The notes: a model not told the origin generated them from the letters alone. Shown: positions 44,079-56,070, counted from the stretch's first letter. The stretch is 64,000 nt of DNA from Heterobasidion occidentale (GCA_039111635.1 JBCAQO010000008.1:434001-498000), one strand, 5' to 3'. Made by a program: numbers and translations.

Positions 44079-45776
44079 TTAGCGATCCAAGTCTATGGTG
44101 TACCTATGCTCCGTCCGGTAAATTTTAGACAAGCCAATGTCCGCACCGTCCCATTCAAACAAACGCACCCCAGACTTCCTCAACTGCAACACGTCCGACT
44201 CTGAGACATCGCAATCCCGAACGACTAGTTTCTCGAGCGGCCCCGACTGGTTCCTGGCCGCGATACCCTCCCGCAGATTCATCAGCAAGGTCGAGGCGTA
44301 AAAGTCTACCTGCTCAACGCGGAGGCTTTTCAAAGCGGGGAACAGCGGAGCAGGCCTCCCGTGGTCCTCGCCAGACAAAGATAGAGGCCCAGGCTCGCCA
44401 TGATCGTCCGGGCTGCGCTCTAGAGTTTCCGGGAGGCTATCCTCCATATTGCCGGGGTTGAACACGCGACCAAAGCCATACGCGGCGTGGCCATACACTA
44501 GCAGCTGCGACACGCTCTTCATGTTTGCTAGCGCCGCCCTCCATTTTTCGGCTGCAGTGAACATAAAGCCTTGCACGCGCAGGGACTCCACGTTTGCGAA
44601 CGACGGGAGGGTGCACAGGCGCGAGAAGAGCGTCTCAGTCTCGGTGACCGGAAGATAATCCACGTTCCACTGCAGGGACAGAGCTATACGCGCGGTCCGC
44701 TTGCCAGAGGGCAAGAAGGTGAATGGCGGGTGCGCAGGCCCAGCAACCAGCCATGCCTTTCTGTTATGTGAAAAGCCGATGGACATGCTTTCGATGGCGC
44801 CCGCACGCGTTTGGACTTCCCCTTGTCGCTGCGCCATCATGTGATGGGTGATGGCATTCTCGATCAAGTCTATAACGAGCGTGAGGTCGCGAGTGGAAGG
44901 GAAGTGGATACATTCGAAGATGAGTTCTGCATCGACAGGTATCATGACGTGATTTAGAAACTGTGAACTTTCGCCTGGTGTGCCAAGGAGATGCAGTTTT
45001 GTGACGGAAGTTAGCGGCAAGATGCGGCTAGGATTCGTGATATCGAAGTGCTGAGCGATATGACAGGGAGGAAGGGCATTCGAAAGGATGAGCGTGTCGA
45101 GATGCGGCATAGTTACAAGGACGTCGAGCATCTGAGTCATACTCGGCAAGAAATCTCTGTGTGCATTCCGGATTTCTAGATGCGTGAGCATAGGACGTAA
45201 AAGAGAAGACGACCAGTGAATCGTGACGCGATCTAATTCCAGCTCCTGCAGCACGGGCGTGTGCCCTCCAAAGACATCGTCGGGCAATACGCAGGGCGAC
45301 ATGCTGACGCTCTGCACGAGACGCAACGATTCAAGACTCGGCGCCGGCTGGTCCTTGAAGGACTCGAGAAGATGACGCAGCATCGTCACTTCGAGCACGA
45401 GCTCGCGCGCACGCGACACCTGGCTGAGCGCATCGAGCAGCGCAGCTCGGAGAGGACGGCCCTCAAACGCAGCACTGATGACAATGGGGAGGGGTTTGGA
45501 GCGCTCCAACATGGCTGTGGTCCATGATCTGTTGGAGAGGATGATGTTCGCCCACAGGTATGGGTAACCTATCGCGATTTCTCTCCAACGACGGCATACG
45601 TGTGATATGGCGATCCACGTTGGAGGCAGGCCCTTGCGTGGAACAAGGTTCCAGGGTCCGGGAGTGTGATATCGAAAAATATCGATCAGCAGCTCTGTTG
45701 GTAGACGAGACACTGGAGGCAGAGATTGTGATTCAACATCTTGTATAGGCAAAGCGCCCATGTTTAAACACGACAT
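44079..45776 (-). CDS. F-box/LRR-type protein, 565 aa, single exon
   Basis: The minus-strand frame is open from 45920. The TATATAA box at 45886-45881 lies downstream of that ATG, so the ATG at 45776 (MSCLNMGALPIQD) is preferred and gives 565 residues. The F-box is clear: VSRLPTELLIDIFRY at 22-36 and WIAISHVCRRWREIA at 54-68, followed by YPYLWANIIL. The remainder is a run of Leu-rich segments (LDRVTIHWSSSLLRPMLTHL, LDTLILSNALP, LKSLRVEQVDFYA) typical of basidiomycete F-box proteins with divergent leucine-rich repeats. It should bridge a substrate to Skp1 in an SCF ubiquitin ligase. Its 3' part was copied into the duplication. Confidence 0.85.
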   Translation of the reverse strand: MSCLNMGALPIQDVESQSLPPVSRLPTELLIDIFRYHTPGPWNLVPRKGLPPTWIAISHVCRRWREIAIGYPYLWANIILSNRSWTTAMLERSKPLPIVISAAFEGRPLRAALLDALSQVSRARELVLEVTMLRHLLESFKDQPAPSLESLRLVQSVSMSPCVLPDDVFGGHTPVLQELELDRVTIHWSSSLLRPMLTHLEIRNAHRDFLPSMTQMLDVLVTMPHLDTLILSNALPPCHIAQHFDITNPSRILPLTSVTKLHLLGTPGESSQFLNHVMIPVDAELIFECIHFPSTRDLTLVIDLIENAITHHMMAQRQGEVQTRAGAIESMSIGFSHNRKAWLVAGPAHPPFTFLPSGKRTARIALSLQWNVDYLPVTETETLFSRLCTLPSFANVESLRVQGFMFTAAEKWRAALANMKSVSQLLVYGHAAYGFGRVFNPGNMEDSLPETLERSPDDHGEPGPLSLSGEDHGRPAPLFPALKSLRVEQVDFYASTLLMNLREGIAARNQSGPLEKLVVRDCDVSESDVLQLRKSGVRLFEWDGADIGLSKIYRTEHRYTIDLDR

Positions 45777-45880
45777 GTCGCACTGCGGTGAACCCACTGC
45801 GTTCAGTAAGTTTGATGAGCACCACGAAAAAAATGTGCGCACCCTAGAGATGCAGGGCGCTTGCAGGAGGGCTGCGCGCG

Positions 45881-45886
45881 TTATAT
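45881..45886 (-). promoter_or_regulatory. TATA box of the F-box gene
   Basis: TATATAA on the minus strand, about 105 bases before the chosen ATG. Confidence 0.5.
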
Positions 45887-46732
45887 ACGCCGAACGAAGC
45901 GACAACCGTCGCTCCCACATTGACTAAAATTGACAGCCAGGGAACCTGTTTCACATTAATCCTGCATCATCGGTTGGGGGTCCGATCAGCGCTTCATTGC
46001 CAGTCGGTGTCCAATGCGCCGCCCACCTTGCCTGTTCCATGCACGACGGCCCCACCCATTTCTCTGGTGCAATCTCCGAGCAAAGCGCTCGCGCAGTCTA
46101 TTCTGGCACCGCAGACCATGAAGCATCGCTCCCATTCAACTTCAAGCGGGCCCATCGAGTTCTTCATCGTGAGAGCAGTACGAAACTTCGAATTGAGATG
46201 ACAGCACTGGGGTGACTTTGGCCACGATGCAGGTGTTGATTGACTGTTGATTGAGTAATTGGACTGTCTTCAGTACGTTGCGCGCCAGTCGACCTCGTTA
46301 ACGACGCATCCATTTGCTCAGTCATCAGAGCAATCCGAGCGGAACTCCGTGAGAGTGGCGTGTGTGTGCAATATCATGAAAAGAGGAAGTGGTAGGGCGA
46401 AGTGCACACCGCCAAAGGATGGACTGCCGGCGCTTACATACGCTAGCGCCAGCCCGCTGCCGAAATGCCGAAGCTCAGAGACGCCCTGAGCGAGCCTGAG
46501 CGCCGAGCAAGCCAAACGGTTGACTTCATGTTTTCAGGTCACCGTAAGGAGAAGATGTGTGATGGCCGAAGTGTTTCGAAAGCACTTCGGATGCTATGCA
46601 ATTATCTGTCAGACGCCCGTGCTGACGTCGACGCCCGGATAGCAAGGAGTTGCGAGGCGCGATGGCTCTACGATTCTAAAAGTACAAAGGTTTGATGCCG
46701 CAGTCAGAACACAGAAAAATGAAACCATCACA
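45887..46732. other. Intergenic, nothing supported
   Basis: Between the F-box promoter and the 3' end of the ASXH gene. Short frames on both strands lack coding character. Confidence 0.4.
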
Positions 46733-48220
46733 TCATATGTCATAGTAGCTGCAGCTCCGCAGGTAGAACAGCGTGTTCCGCTTCTCCCTGCCTCCTCTCT
46801 CCTCGCCGGCCTCGAACCCGTCTTCCCGCCATCGCCACACCACCAGAGACTTCCACGCGTTCGAGTTGGGCCGCTGTCCGCGCTCGACGCGCCCGTCGAG
46901 GTCGAGGATGGTGGTTTCGAGGTGGCTCGGACTCGTGATTTCTGCCGAGCGGAGCGACTCGCCGTCGACGTTCATGTCCGAGCCATGCGCGAGGATGTGC
47001 GCGGGGAGCGAGCTCGTGCCCCCGATGGGAGCAAAACGACGAGTGATTTGGGGCGGACGACTTCGATCTGGGCATGCATAGGGGTGATGATTCAATCAAT
47101 CAGCGTACGAAGAAAGTTCAGGAGGGCGAGAGCGCTGACCAGGACGTCTTTTTCGACTGTTATGCCCGCCTGCACAAAGTGCCGTCTGTAGACCAGCACG
47201 TCGCCGGCTTGCACGATGTGTCGTTTCACGAGATCGAGGAGTCTCAGCTCCTTTGGAGCTCTGTTAACAAACGTGCATTCCTGTCACAAATGGACGCTGG
47301 AGCTTGATTGTGAAATATACGCACCCTGCACGAGCTTTTGATGCCGGCATTTGAGCGCGGGCGGCAGCAGGTGCAGCAGCGACCACATCTTCTTCGTCTC
47401 GCTCGTCCTCTTCCCAAGCTTCGTCTTTCCATGGCGCATGCAGCGTCCCGTTCTCAACCCCCTCCCTGTAAAATTCTACCATCTGCTTGTGCGCAGCCGT
47501 CATCCAGCCCGTGTAGAGGTGATCTTGGAATGTCTGCATAGCGGAGAGGAAGTGCCCATCTTTGAAGCACCCGAGGTCAAGATCCTGGAGCCGAGATGGA
47601 AGTGAAGGCGAGGGAGACCGGGAGGAGGGTGGGTTGCTGAGCGGGGAGGAAGGCGGCTCGATGCGCTCGAGTGTGCTAGATGAGAGCGATGTGATTGAGA
47701 GTTCGGGCTTCGGCTTGTGGGGAGATAGATCTGGATGTTGGGCAGCACATCGTACGTGCTGCTCGTCCTTCCAGCGTCGAAAAGGGTGTGTCGGGTCCAA
47801 GCTCGGCTGGAACCCCCTAAAGGCGATCGGAGGAAGTAGGGAGACGAGGCGCGCTTGAGACGCTGAGGACAGCGCGTTCCATGTATCGGCATTGATCACG
47901 TCCTGCATCAGATCCATAAGTTCACGAATGATTTTCTGCAGAGATCGGCTGGTGCGACGTACGCTCATGTCCAACTTCGTCAAGGCGCTCTTCGGCTCGT
48001 GGAGCAAAACTCTGAGCTTTTCAGCTGGATCGCTCGCCTTTGTCTTACCACTCCCGCCCGCCTTTGCCTTGTCCACAGGCACAGCTTTAGTCCTGCTGTT
48101 CCCCGTCGCTGCACGTCGTGGCCGTGTGTCGACGCTCTTCGTCGTCGTGGACGGGATGCGTGTCGGAAGGCGAGTGGAGCGGCGCGGTCGAGTGCCCGAC
48201 GATGCGACATCGTCCGCCAT
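46733..48220 (-). CDS. ASXH-domain protein with possible RAMA-like C-terminus, 460 aa, three exons
   Basis: Exons 48220-47325, 47260-47109 and 47067-46733 (introns 64 and 41 bp) close to 460 residues. A basic, Ser/Thr/Arg-rich N-terminus of about 65 residues is followed by an ASXH (DEUBAD-like) domain. It shows SALTKLDMS, VINADTWNALSSASQARL, VSLLPPIAF, then DLGCFKDGHFLSAMQTFQDH and MVEFYREGV. The C-terminal part (RLLDLVKRHIVQAGDVL, VDGESL, SPSHLETTIL, NSNAWKSLVVWRW) resembles a RAMA-type domain, which is an inference. ASXH proteins activate H2A deubiquitinases in animals, so a nuclear chromatin role is likely. The second intron is short. An alternative donor at GTCAGC gives the wrong phase. 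Confidence 0.75.
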
Positions 48221-48546
48221 ACCTGATTATCGCCTAGTATGCGGTCTGTGGATCTGCTGGGATCGAAAGGTCAGGTCGATGGAAAGCCGCGCAGCATGTA
48301 AATACCTCGGAGACGAGGCGTGCGTACTTATAACCGTTCGGTCGACCGTGGGGTTACGACGACCGTTGGTTCGCGCCACCGCGCATAAATCGCTGCGATG
48401 GCTAAACGTTGAGCCAGTGTCCCTTAAGAGACGCATTGTGGCCAAATTTCTAGAATGGCAAAAGCGTATGCAATGCTCTGAGATGGCTTTTATGTTGGAG
48501 GAACAAGTTTCTGAGGCGAGCGGTCCTCGAAGACCTAACCCTAGCA
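48221..48546. other. Upstream of ASXH gene, to the assembly gap
   Basis: No gene seen. Ends with CCTAACCCTAGCA directly before the gap. Confidence 0.4.
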
Positions 48547-48646
48547 NNNNNNNNNNNNNNNNNNNNNNNNNNNNNNNNNNNNNNNNNNNNNNNNNNNNNN
48601 NNNNNNNNNNNNNNNNNNNNNNNNNNNNNNNNNNNNNNNNNNNNNN
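48547..48646. other. Assembly gap of 100 N
   Basis: Exactly 100 N, the conventional size for a gap of unknown length. The sequence on the right starts inside retroelement E2, so at least the 5' part of E2 is missing. Confidence 0.95.
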
Positions 48647-49464
48647 AACTACCAGGACACACCTTACGCTGACCCCCATAATTACCATCAAAGTGGATAC
48701 CATGGTCTATTCAAGAAACCATGGGGTTCAAAATCTATTCTTCAAAGTCCTTACCTCGTGTCCAATACCTTAGTGAAAAACAAACTCTGGACGAACACTC
48801 AATCTCTAACCTGACAAGGCCACCGTATGGGGCTGACAGAGTTAGGGATCTTCAAAGGGGTCTTGCCGGACTCAAGACAAGTCAAGAGAAATGTTCGCTC
48901 TTGATAGGTTGGTGGGCCTAAGCCTTAGTAAAGCGATCAACCCACACACCTGGAGTCCCCCTCGATACCGGAGATCAAGGAGATGAAGATCTATCCTGGA
49001 AACACTGAGACATGGCCTTCGGCACTTTGGAAGAAGAACAACACACACCCATCCACAGACGAGTTTCTATTTCATCCTATAATCATTCGCACAACACCTT
49101 TCTGCATCGTCGCCAGATCACACTGGCTCATCAAACCTACCAGGGAGCCCTGGTCGAGTAGCTGCCTATTGACTCTAGGAGTGTACTCACACAAAACGTG
49201 CGGTGAAGGAAGAACACCGGGAGAAGGGACAGGGTATTGTGGCTATGCCCCGAACTTCAAATCAAACAGCTCAACGGAGAAGGAAAACTCCTAGGCGTTG
49301 TAAACGACGTAGGTCGGTCCTCGCCCCAGAAAACGAAGTGATATTGGGAAGACGCATCCCAATCTATTTGACGATCAGCAAGCAATTGTATGTGGAATGA
49401 CGATGAAGCTCGTTTCTGCTCAAGCGAGTAGTCCCCTCAGGAGTTGGGACCTAGAAAGGGGTAA
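48647..49464 (+). mobile_element. E2 remnant: 3' internal end of a second chromovirus copy
   Basis: Matches E1 14566-15365 closely, from the last motif copies to the polypurine tract. It runs straight into the LTR at 49465, and the rest of E2 is lost in the gap. Confidence 0.9.
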
Positions 49465-50387
49465 TGTTATGACTTGACCGATCGGGCCCTTCGCGGCCGG
49501 TCTAACCGATGGATCAAGCATCACATGCTAGGCGGCTCCACTACGGAGCGTACATCAAGGTATTCGGCATGTCCTTAGGAGCCGACAAGACCGATGGTTC
49601 TTCAAGACATTGGTAGAGGCTATATGAGAGGGACATGAGGCTCACGGGGTTCACACAGTGATAAGAGAGGCATTCACATGCCATGGGCTTAGGGCTTATG
49701 GGTAAGCACCTCGTCGCACCATGATGGATCAGTGCGACTGGAGAAGTACAAGAGTAGGCGCCGGATGAGAAAGACGGCGGCCACAGCTCTCCTAGATGGA
49801 AACTAGGAGAAGCACACGGACTCTTACCCTATACCCTATATAGTATATAAGGCCCATAGAATAGGCTGAGGATCTTCAGTCTATTCTCTTTCGTTCATTC
49901 GTATCTTCGAATACGAACCTCTTCGTTCCCCTGTATCTACGCATACAGGATTCTTAGAGCCAATCATTATTCCCTCCTGTATGACCATCTGATACAGTCG
50001 AGACTTCGCCCACCACTCAGTCCATTGTGCGACCTAGGGAAGAACCTGTTACTCTTGGGTTACTGAACGAGCAGTTCGTAACAGTATCCACACATACAGG
50101 ATTCTTAGAGGCCAATCATTATTCCCTCCTGTATCACCATCTGATACAGTCGAGACTTCGCCCACCACTCAGTCCATTGTGCGACCTAGGGAAGAACCTG
50201 TTACTCTTGGGTTACTGAACGAGCAGTTCGTAACAGTATCCACACATACAGGATTCTTAGAGGCCAATCATTATTCCCTCCTGTATCAACGCCTGATACA
50301 GTCGAGACTCCGTCCACCACTCAGTCCATTGTGCGACCTAGGGAAGAACCTGTTACTCTTGGGTTATTGAACGAGCAGTTCATAACA
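49465..50387 (+). repeat. LTR shared by E2 and E3, with a triplicated 152-bp end
   Basis: A normal LTR spans 49465-50083. Its terminal 152 bp, from GTATCNACACATACAGG to CAGTTCGTAACA, is then repeated as 50084-50235 and 50236-50387. The E3 primer-binding site follows at once. The repeat unit begins inside the LTR hairpin at 49930-49949. Confidence 0.85.
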
Positions 50388-50857
50388 CTAGAATAGACTC
50401 GCTTTTGCCCCTACCTTGCACCACACTCTGCTTGCTGCCACACTCTTTCTCACAACCCTCATCGGTGGCATAGACCCCCACCGAAGAGAGTTACTTCACA
50501 CACCCTGGAGCAAGACCTAGGCCTAGGATTTCCACCAGGCACTAGACGAACCCATAACCAACTTCGACAGAACAATCGTCCTATCCATCAAAGAGAAAAC
50601 CACTGGTATTACTCCGACACCAATCGACCAGCACCCCCAAACTTTGATAACTGCTCGTACCGAGAAGGACGATACTTCTTCACAAGAGAAGACGGAACAG
50701 AAGCTGAGTGGGCTTGGGACGAAACAGCAGAAGACTGGGTAGAACCACCCCAGTACAGGAACCCCGAACCGGAAATCCCGGACACATCGGAGGAAGAAGA
50801 AGGAACATCCGAGTCCGAATCTCGGATATTCAAACACCGATCAACACCCGAAACATT

Positions 50858-52072
50858 ATGTCAAATCCTACAGACCCCCCCGTCTCGTCGGGAAGGGGCA
50901 AGCTCAAACTCCCTGATAACTTCGAAGGGGACCGAACACAATCACAGAAATTCATCATGAATTGCCTCCTCCTTTTCACGACAGAATCGGACCGATACAA
51001 GACGGACACAGATAAAGTTTCCCTCGCTCTCTCTTGCATGAGATATGGGATGGCCGGCATATGGGCAGAAAGCTTCCTAAAGAAGACAGTAGGGGCGACC
51101 CCGCCCAAGACCGTAGGAACTTGGGACGACTTCCTTGTCAGGTTTAAACTCCAGTTCAAGGAAACGAACCTCACGGACAAGGCCCGAAGCGCCCTCATGT
51201 CTTTCTCTCAGGGGAAGATGACGGTGGATGAGTATTCGAACCAATTCATCCTTATCGCCGCCGACGCCGACATCACCGACAAGGAACAAGTTCCTTACTT
51301 CCAGAGGGGACTCGATCCAAGGGTCATGGACAAGATCTATGACAAAGAAACTCCGCCGAAGGACACGATCCAAGATTGGGTCAACACTGCCTGTGAAATA
51401 GACGGACGCCTGAGAGCCCGAAGTGCTCAAAAGGTGATCCTAGCCAACTCCACCTCATTCCGAAGCGACTTCCTCAATCGCTTTCACCTCCAACCAGCTC
51501 GCCGCTATAACTCTACCACCGCTCCTCGAAGAATGAACAACCAGGTGGTTGACATGGACATTGACGCCTCTCGCAAAAGAGACGCAAATCGGAACAAGCG
51601 TGTATACGATGGCAAGAGACCTGCTCCCTTTTCCTGCTACAATTGTGGAAAACCAGGGCACGGGATAGCTGATTGTCATTCCCCTCGTAGAGGCGTTCCC
51701 CCGTCTCGAGGAAATTCGTGCAAGTCGGTGGGCAGAGGAGGTAGACGAACTCGCGCTGCAGACATGGAGGATGAAGACGAGCAAGAATCCCCGGTGGGAG
51801 ACGATGCGCGACTACATCGAGGACTGGAGGAGGGGAGTTCTCATGGCCACCACCGTCGGGTACCACAACCTGGTAATTCGATGGAACGTGAGGACCCTTC
51901 CGCGAGAAGGGGAGGATCACACCAGAGCAATGGAGAGCGCTACGTACCGCCTAACGGACGACGAGGAAACAGACCCGTCGGTGATACTAATGGCGTCCGA
52001 GCACTCTTCCAAGAAGTAGGGAAGGCGGAGGCAAAGAAGATGTTGGTGGATCTGGCAGAGGATTTTTCCTGA
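50858..52072 (+). CDS. gag: E3 gag, 404 aa
   Basis: Open from the ATG at 50858 to the stop at 52070-52072, through the segments that are broken in E1 (PVSSGRGKLKLPDNFEGDR, then MNCLLLFTTES). Capsid-like core and zinc knuckle CYNCGKPGHGIADC at about residue 252. Upstream, one C is missing in the serine codons before 50823 compared with E1, so the possible N-terminal extension is out of frame here. Codes for the structural polyprotein of the virus-like particle. Confidence 0.85.
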   Translation: MSNPTDPPVSSGRGKLKLPDNFEGDRTQSQKFIMNCLLLFTTESDRYKTDTDKVSLALSCMRYGMAGIWAESFLKKTVGATPPKTVGTWDDFLVRFKLQFKETNLTDKARSALMSFSQGKMTVDEYSNQFILIAADADITDKEQVPYFQRGLDPRVMDKIYDKETPPKDTIQDWVNTACEIDGRLRARSAQKVILANSTSFRSDFLNRFHLQPARRYNSTTAPRRMNNQVVDMDIDASRKRDANRNKRVYDGKRPAPFSCYNCGKPGHGIADCHSPRRGVPPSRGNSCKSVGRGGRRTRAADMEDEDEQESPVGDDARLHRGLEEGSSHGHHRRVPQPGNSMEREDPSARRGGSHQSNGERYVPPNGRRGNRPVGDTNGVRALFQEVGKAEAKKMLVDLAEDFS

Positions 52073-52149
52073 CCTCTCCTTCACCAGCCGAAGAGAGAGG
52101 GTCGAGGAAACTCGAGTATGACCCCCCATCATGTATTCGAATCGGAGCA

Positions 52150-55100
52150 ATGAACAGTCACATTATTACCCCCATTCGACTTGACGTGCGATTAACAACT
52201 CGAGGAAAAAGCGCTGGAGCCAGAGCCGCCATCGACTCAGCATGCGAAGGAATTTTGGTAAACGAGGGGTGGGTACAGAAGCACAATCTTCCCACTTATC
52301 CTTTAAACCGCCCCATCCGCGTTCGCAACGTCGACGACACCATCAACAAGGCAGGCCTCATTCGACGAGGCCTGGACGCGAATCTCACCGTCAAGGATAG
52401 ACGGGGAAGAACTCACACCGAGCGCGTCCAGATGTTCATCACCAATCTAGGGAAAGACGACATGCTCCTAGGAACAGATTGGTTGAAATACCACGACCCC
52501 TCCATCGGGTGGAGGCGCCGTGAGGTACACTTTGATCGTTGCCCCAGAGATTGCCAACAACCATATGGGTTTACCAAGGCAAGGGAAGAGCCTACCAGGA
52601 AGGCATGGCTAGCGAAACTACGCGGTGACAAGATTCCCCAGCGGACAAAACCGCATCTTGTCTCAGAACCGGTAGGACCTTCGTGGACTGGACTAAAGAA
52701 CAATGGAGCCAGTAACCCGCGAAGGAATGGAAAACTCGGTTCATGGAGTTACTCGAGCACAAATCCCGACAACGTAAAGCTCGGGAATGGCTCGAGGAGC
52801 AAATAACCGAAAGGAAGGAACACCGGCAAGCTCAGCAAAAAGCAGCCCAGGGCGAAGCTTCAGGGAAAGTTGCTGAAAAAGCGCAAACACCGTCTGACTC
52901 CTCCGCAATGGATAGCGCAGGAGAACCCGTCATTAGGAAGGTAGCTCCAGAACCCTCGGGGTTCGCAAGCTTTGACGAAGACCTGGAGGAAGAAATCGGA
53001 CACACCGACTTAAAGGGTCGGGTGCCGACAGAATATCATTCTTACCTCGACATCTTCAGCGAACGACAATCGCAGAGGCTTCCCCAACATACAATATGGG
53101 ACCACGCGATAAACCTTAAACCGTCTTTTGTACCCCAGGCCCCGCGGATATTTCCCCTGAGCCCGGAAAAGCATGACGAGCTAGGGAAGTTCGTCAAAGA
53201 GCACCTTTCCAGAGGAACAATACGTTGGTCAACAGCACACAAGCGCGGCCTCTTTCTTTTCGTAAGCAAGAAAGATGGGAAGCTCCGTCCGGTACAAGAC
53301 TATCGCCACCTTAACGAACACACTATTCGAGACGTCACCCCCCTGCCATTAATCCAAGAACTATTGGATATCATTAAAGGCGCAACGGTGTTCTCAAAGC
53401 TCGATGTTCGGTGGGGATATAATAACGTTGCGCATCAAGAAAGGAGACGAGTCCCAAGGCGGCCTTTCGTCACACACTTGGGACTTTTCGGACCTACGGT
53501 GATGTTTCTTTGGGCTCTGTAATTCCCAGGGAACCTTCCCAAGCCATGATTGAACATGATCTTCCAAGAACTCATCCTGGCCGGAAATAGCGGTATATAT
53601 GGACGACATCCTCATCTTCACGAAGACCACAGCGGAACATGTTGTGATTCTTCGGCGAGGTCCTCCAAATCCTGCGCGACAATGTTCTTTACCTCAAAAC
53701 CAGAGAAGTGCGAGTTCCACAAGGAGAAGCTGAACTAACCTTGGTACACGATCTCAAAAGGACCACGTCGCTATGGAAGACTCGAAGATGATTGAAGCTA
53801 TCCAGGAATGGCCCATTCCACGCACAGTTCGCGAACATCCGCTCTTTCTTAGGCTTAGGGAACTTCTACCGACGATTCATTGATAAATTCTCTTTGATCG
53901 CTTGGCCCCTGCATGACCTCACAAAGAAGGATGTGAAATGTGTACGGGGACAACGGAGTGACAACAGGCGTTTGATCGACTGAAGAAGAAAACCTTCACC
54001 AGCCGACCCGTCCTGTTGTACCCTGACCCGATGCGTCCTTACCGGCTTGTTACCGACGCTTCCCTCGCAGCATATGGTTGCAGTCCTCTTACAGGAAGGA
54101 CCGGATAGCGACTGGCACCCCTGTTGCATACCTCTCAGGATCGTTCTCACCGGCCGAACGAAATTACGACGTGCATGATCGCGAACTCCTCGCCATCATC
54201 AAAGCATTGGAACACTGGAAGCACTACCTCGAAGGTGCTCGACATCCCTTTGAGGGCTGGACGGACCATAAAAACCTAGAACACTTTAAAACGCGCGACC
54301 TGTCAAGGCGACAAGCGCGCTGGAGTCTGTTTTTGTCCAGATTTGACTTCCAGCTCAGTTACAAGGCTGGAACTACTAATCATGCCGATGCTCTGTCCAG
54401 GCGTCCAGACCTTAGTGAGGGGGTGGAATCTGATAACAAGGCACAGACTCTACTCCCGTCCAGACTTTTCACCAAGTCCAGCAAAACTCTAGTAGAGCCA
54501 AGCGAAGGCATACACGTCAAAGCAACGGAACTCGTATCCTCGGACATCCTCTCCCTTATTCGACACTCGCGCTCGGAACACGATTTGCTGGTTGATGTCG
54601 CCCTCAAAACTGCTGGAAAAAGGTCCAAACGCAATGAAGGGCGACCTAGGAAAATGGACACATGAAGAGGGCATTACAAGACGCGACGGTTACATATGCG
54701 TCCCAAAGGACGACCTCCTTCGACGAATGATTGTCAAAACGCACCATGACACTATGGCTACAGGACACCCGGGCCGAGCAAAGACCTTGGAATTGGTCCA
54801 ACGCCATTACTGGTGGTCAAGCATGACCAATTTGTACACGCATATGTGGATGGATGTGCAGTTTGCCAATCTACCAAGAACCTTCCCCATAGGACCCATC
54901 CACCGATCCAACCGCTGGAAACCACAAACGTCCCTTGGCGTTTTATCTCCACCGACTTCGTGACAGACCTCCCGGAAAGCAGAGGCTACGACTCGATCAA
55001 CGTGGTAGTCGATCAGGGTCTGTCAAAAGGAATAGTCATAACCCCGTGCAAGAAGACGATCACAGCCGAAGAAACCACGACACTCTTCCAGGACAATGTG

Positions 55101-56012
55101 TTCAAACGATATGGCTTGCCAACCAAAGTGGTGTCCGATAGAGGTCCTCAATTCGCGGCAAAGTTCACAAGGGAACTATGGAAAGGAATGGGAATCACCC
55201 CTGCCCTCAGCACGGCTTACCACCCCCAAACGGACGGAGAAACCGAACGGGTAAACCAAGATCGAGCAATTCCTGCGAGTTTTCTGCAACTACCATCAAG
55301 ACAACTGGGTAGACTTGATCCCCTTCGCAGAATTCTCCCACAATACCCGAAGACACTCCACCACTGGGAAGTCGCCGTTTGAAGTCCTTTATGGGTTCAA
55401 TCCACCATATTCGGTCGACTCAGCTCTGGAGACCAAGGTACCCGCAGTAACTGAACGTTTGCGGCTAATCAAAGAAGTCCAAGAAGATGCGGCCGCAAGT
55501 CTACAAATAGCAGCGCAGCACGCCAAGGACCGGGACCTACACAGGAAACTCCCGCAATGGGAAGTAGGAACCCAAGTTTGGTTAGAAGGAACCCATATTC
55601 GGACGACTCATCCGAAATTCAAGCTGGCACCTAGACGCTATGGCCCCTTTTCAGTGACTGAAAGAATCGGTCCTCTGGCTTATCGGTTGGAAATACCCGA
55701 AACATGGAAGATACACCCGGTGTTTCATGCCTCCATACTCACGGAATATCACGAGACAGAGCCCACGGAAGGAACTTCCCCAGACCTGCCCCAGAGATCC
55801 TGAATGAAGAAGAGCACTACAAAGTGGAGGCCATTTTAGATTCAAGACGCCAGGGACGAGGGACCAAGTACCTTGTCAAGTGGGTCGGGTACTCCGAGGC
55901 CGATAACACTTGGGAACCCTTTGCCCTCCTCAAAGATACGGCCGACAAGGCGCTTCGTGAATTCCACGAAAGCTACCCAGACAAGCCCCGACCAGCGGCG
56001 ATTAGGCTTTAG
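52150..56012 (+). pseudogene. pol: E3 pol, heavily frame-shifted
   Basis: Protease (AAIDSACEG) is readable from 52150. The frame breaks near 52690. RT is readable at 52743-53430, then is broken many times between 53425 and 54620 by single-base gains and losses, with few substitutions against E1. The region with the integrase third acidic motif (AYHPQTDGETERVNQ, about 55220) is intact where E1 is broken. The chromodomain (KYLVKWVGYSEADNTWEPFA) is complete up to the stop at 56010-56012. The two copies complement each other's defects. Confidence 0.88.
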
Positions 56013-56070
56013 AAAGATATAAAAAGGGAGACATCCCTCCCTCTTTCAAAGCAAGAATCCTCCCCAGTAC

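Larger units (their letters stand above)
40798..44345. repeat. Segmental duplication, unit 2
   Basis: Second copy of the 36750-40797 segment. Its right end merges into the complete F-box gene. Confidence 0.8.

Noticed and set aside
48534..48546. Telomere-like CCTAACCCTA next to the gap
   Set aside because: Less than two repeat units, and sequence continues beyond the gap. Too short to call a telomere.
47892..48773. Open frame crossing the N gap
   Set aside because: It is antisense to the ASXH gene and continues only because N codons are read through.
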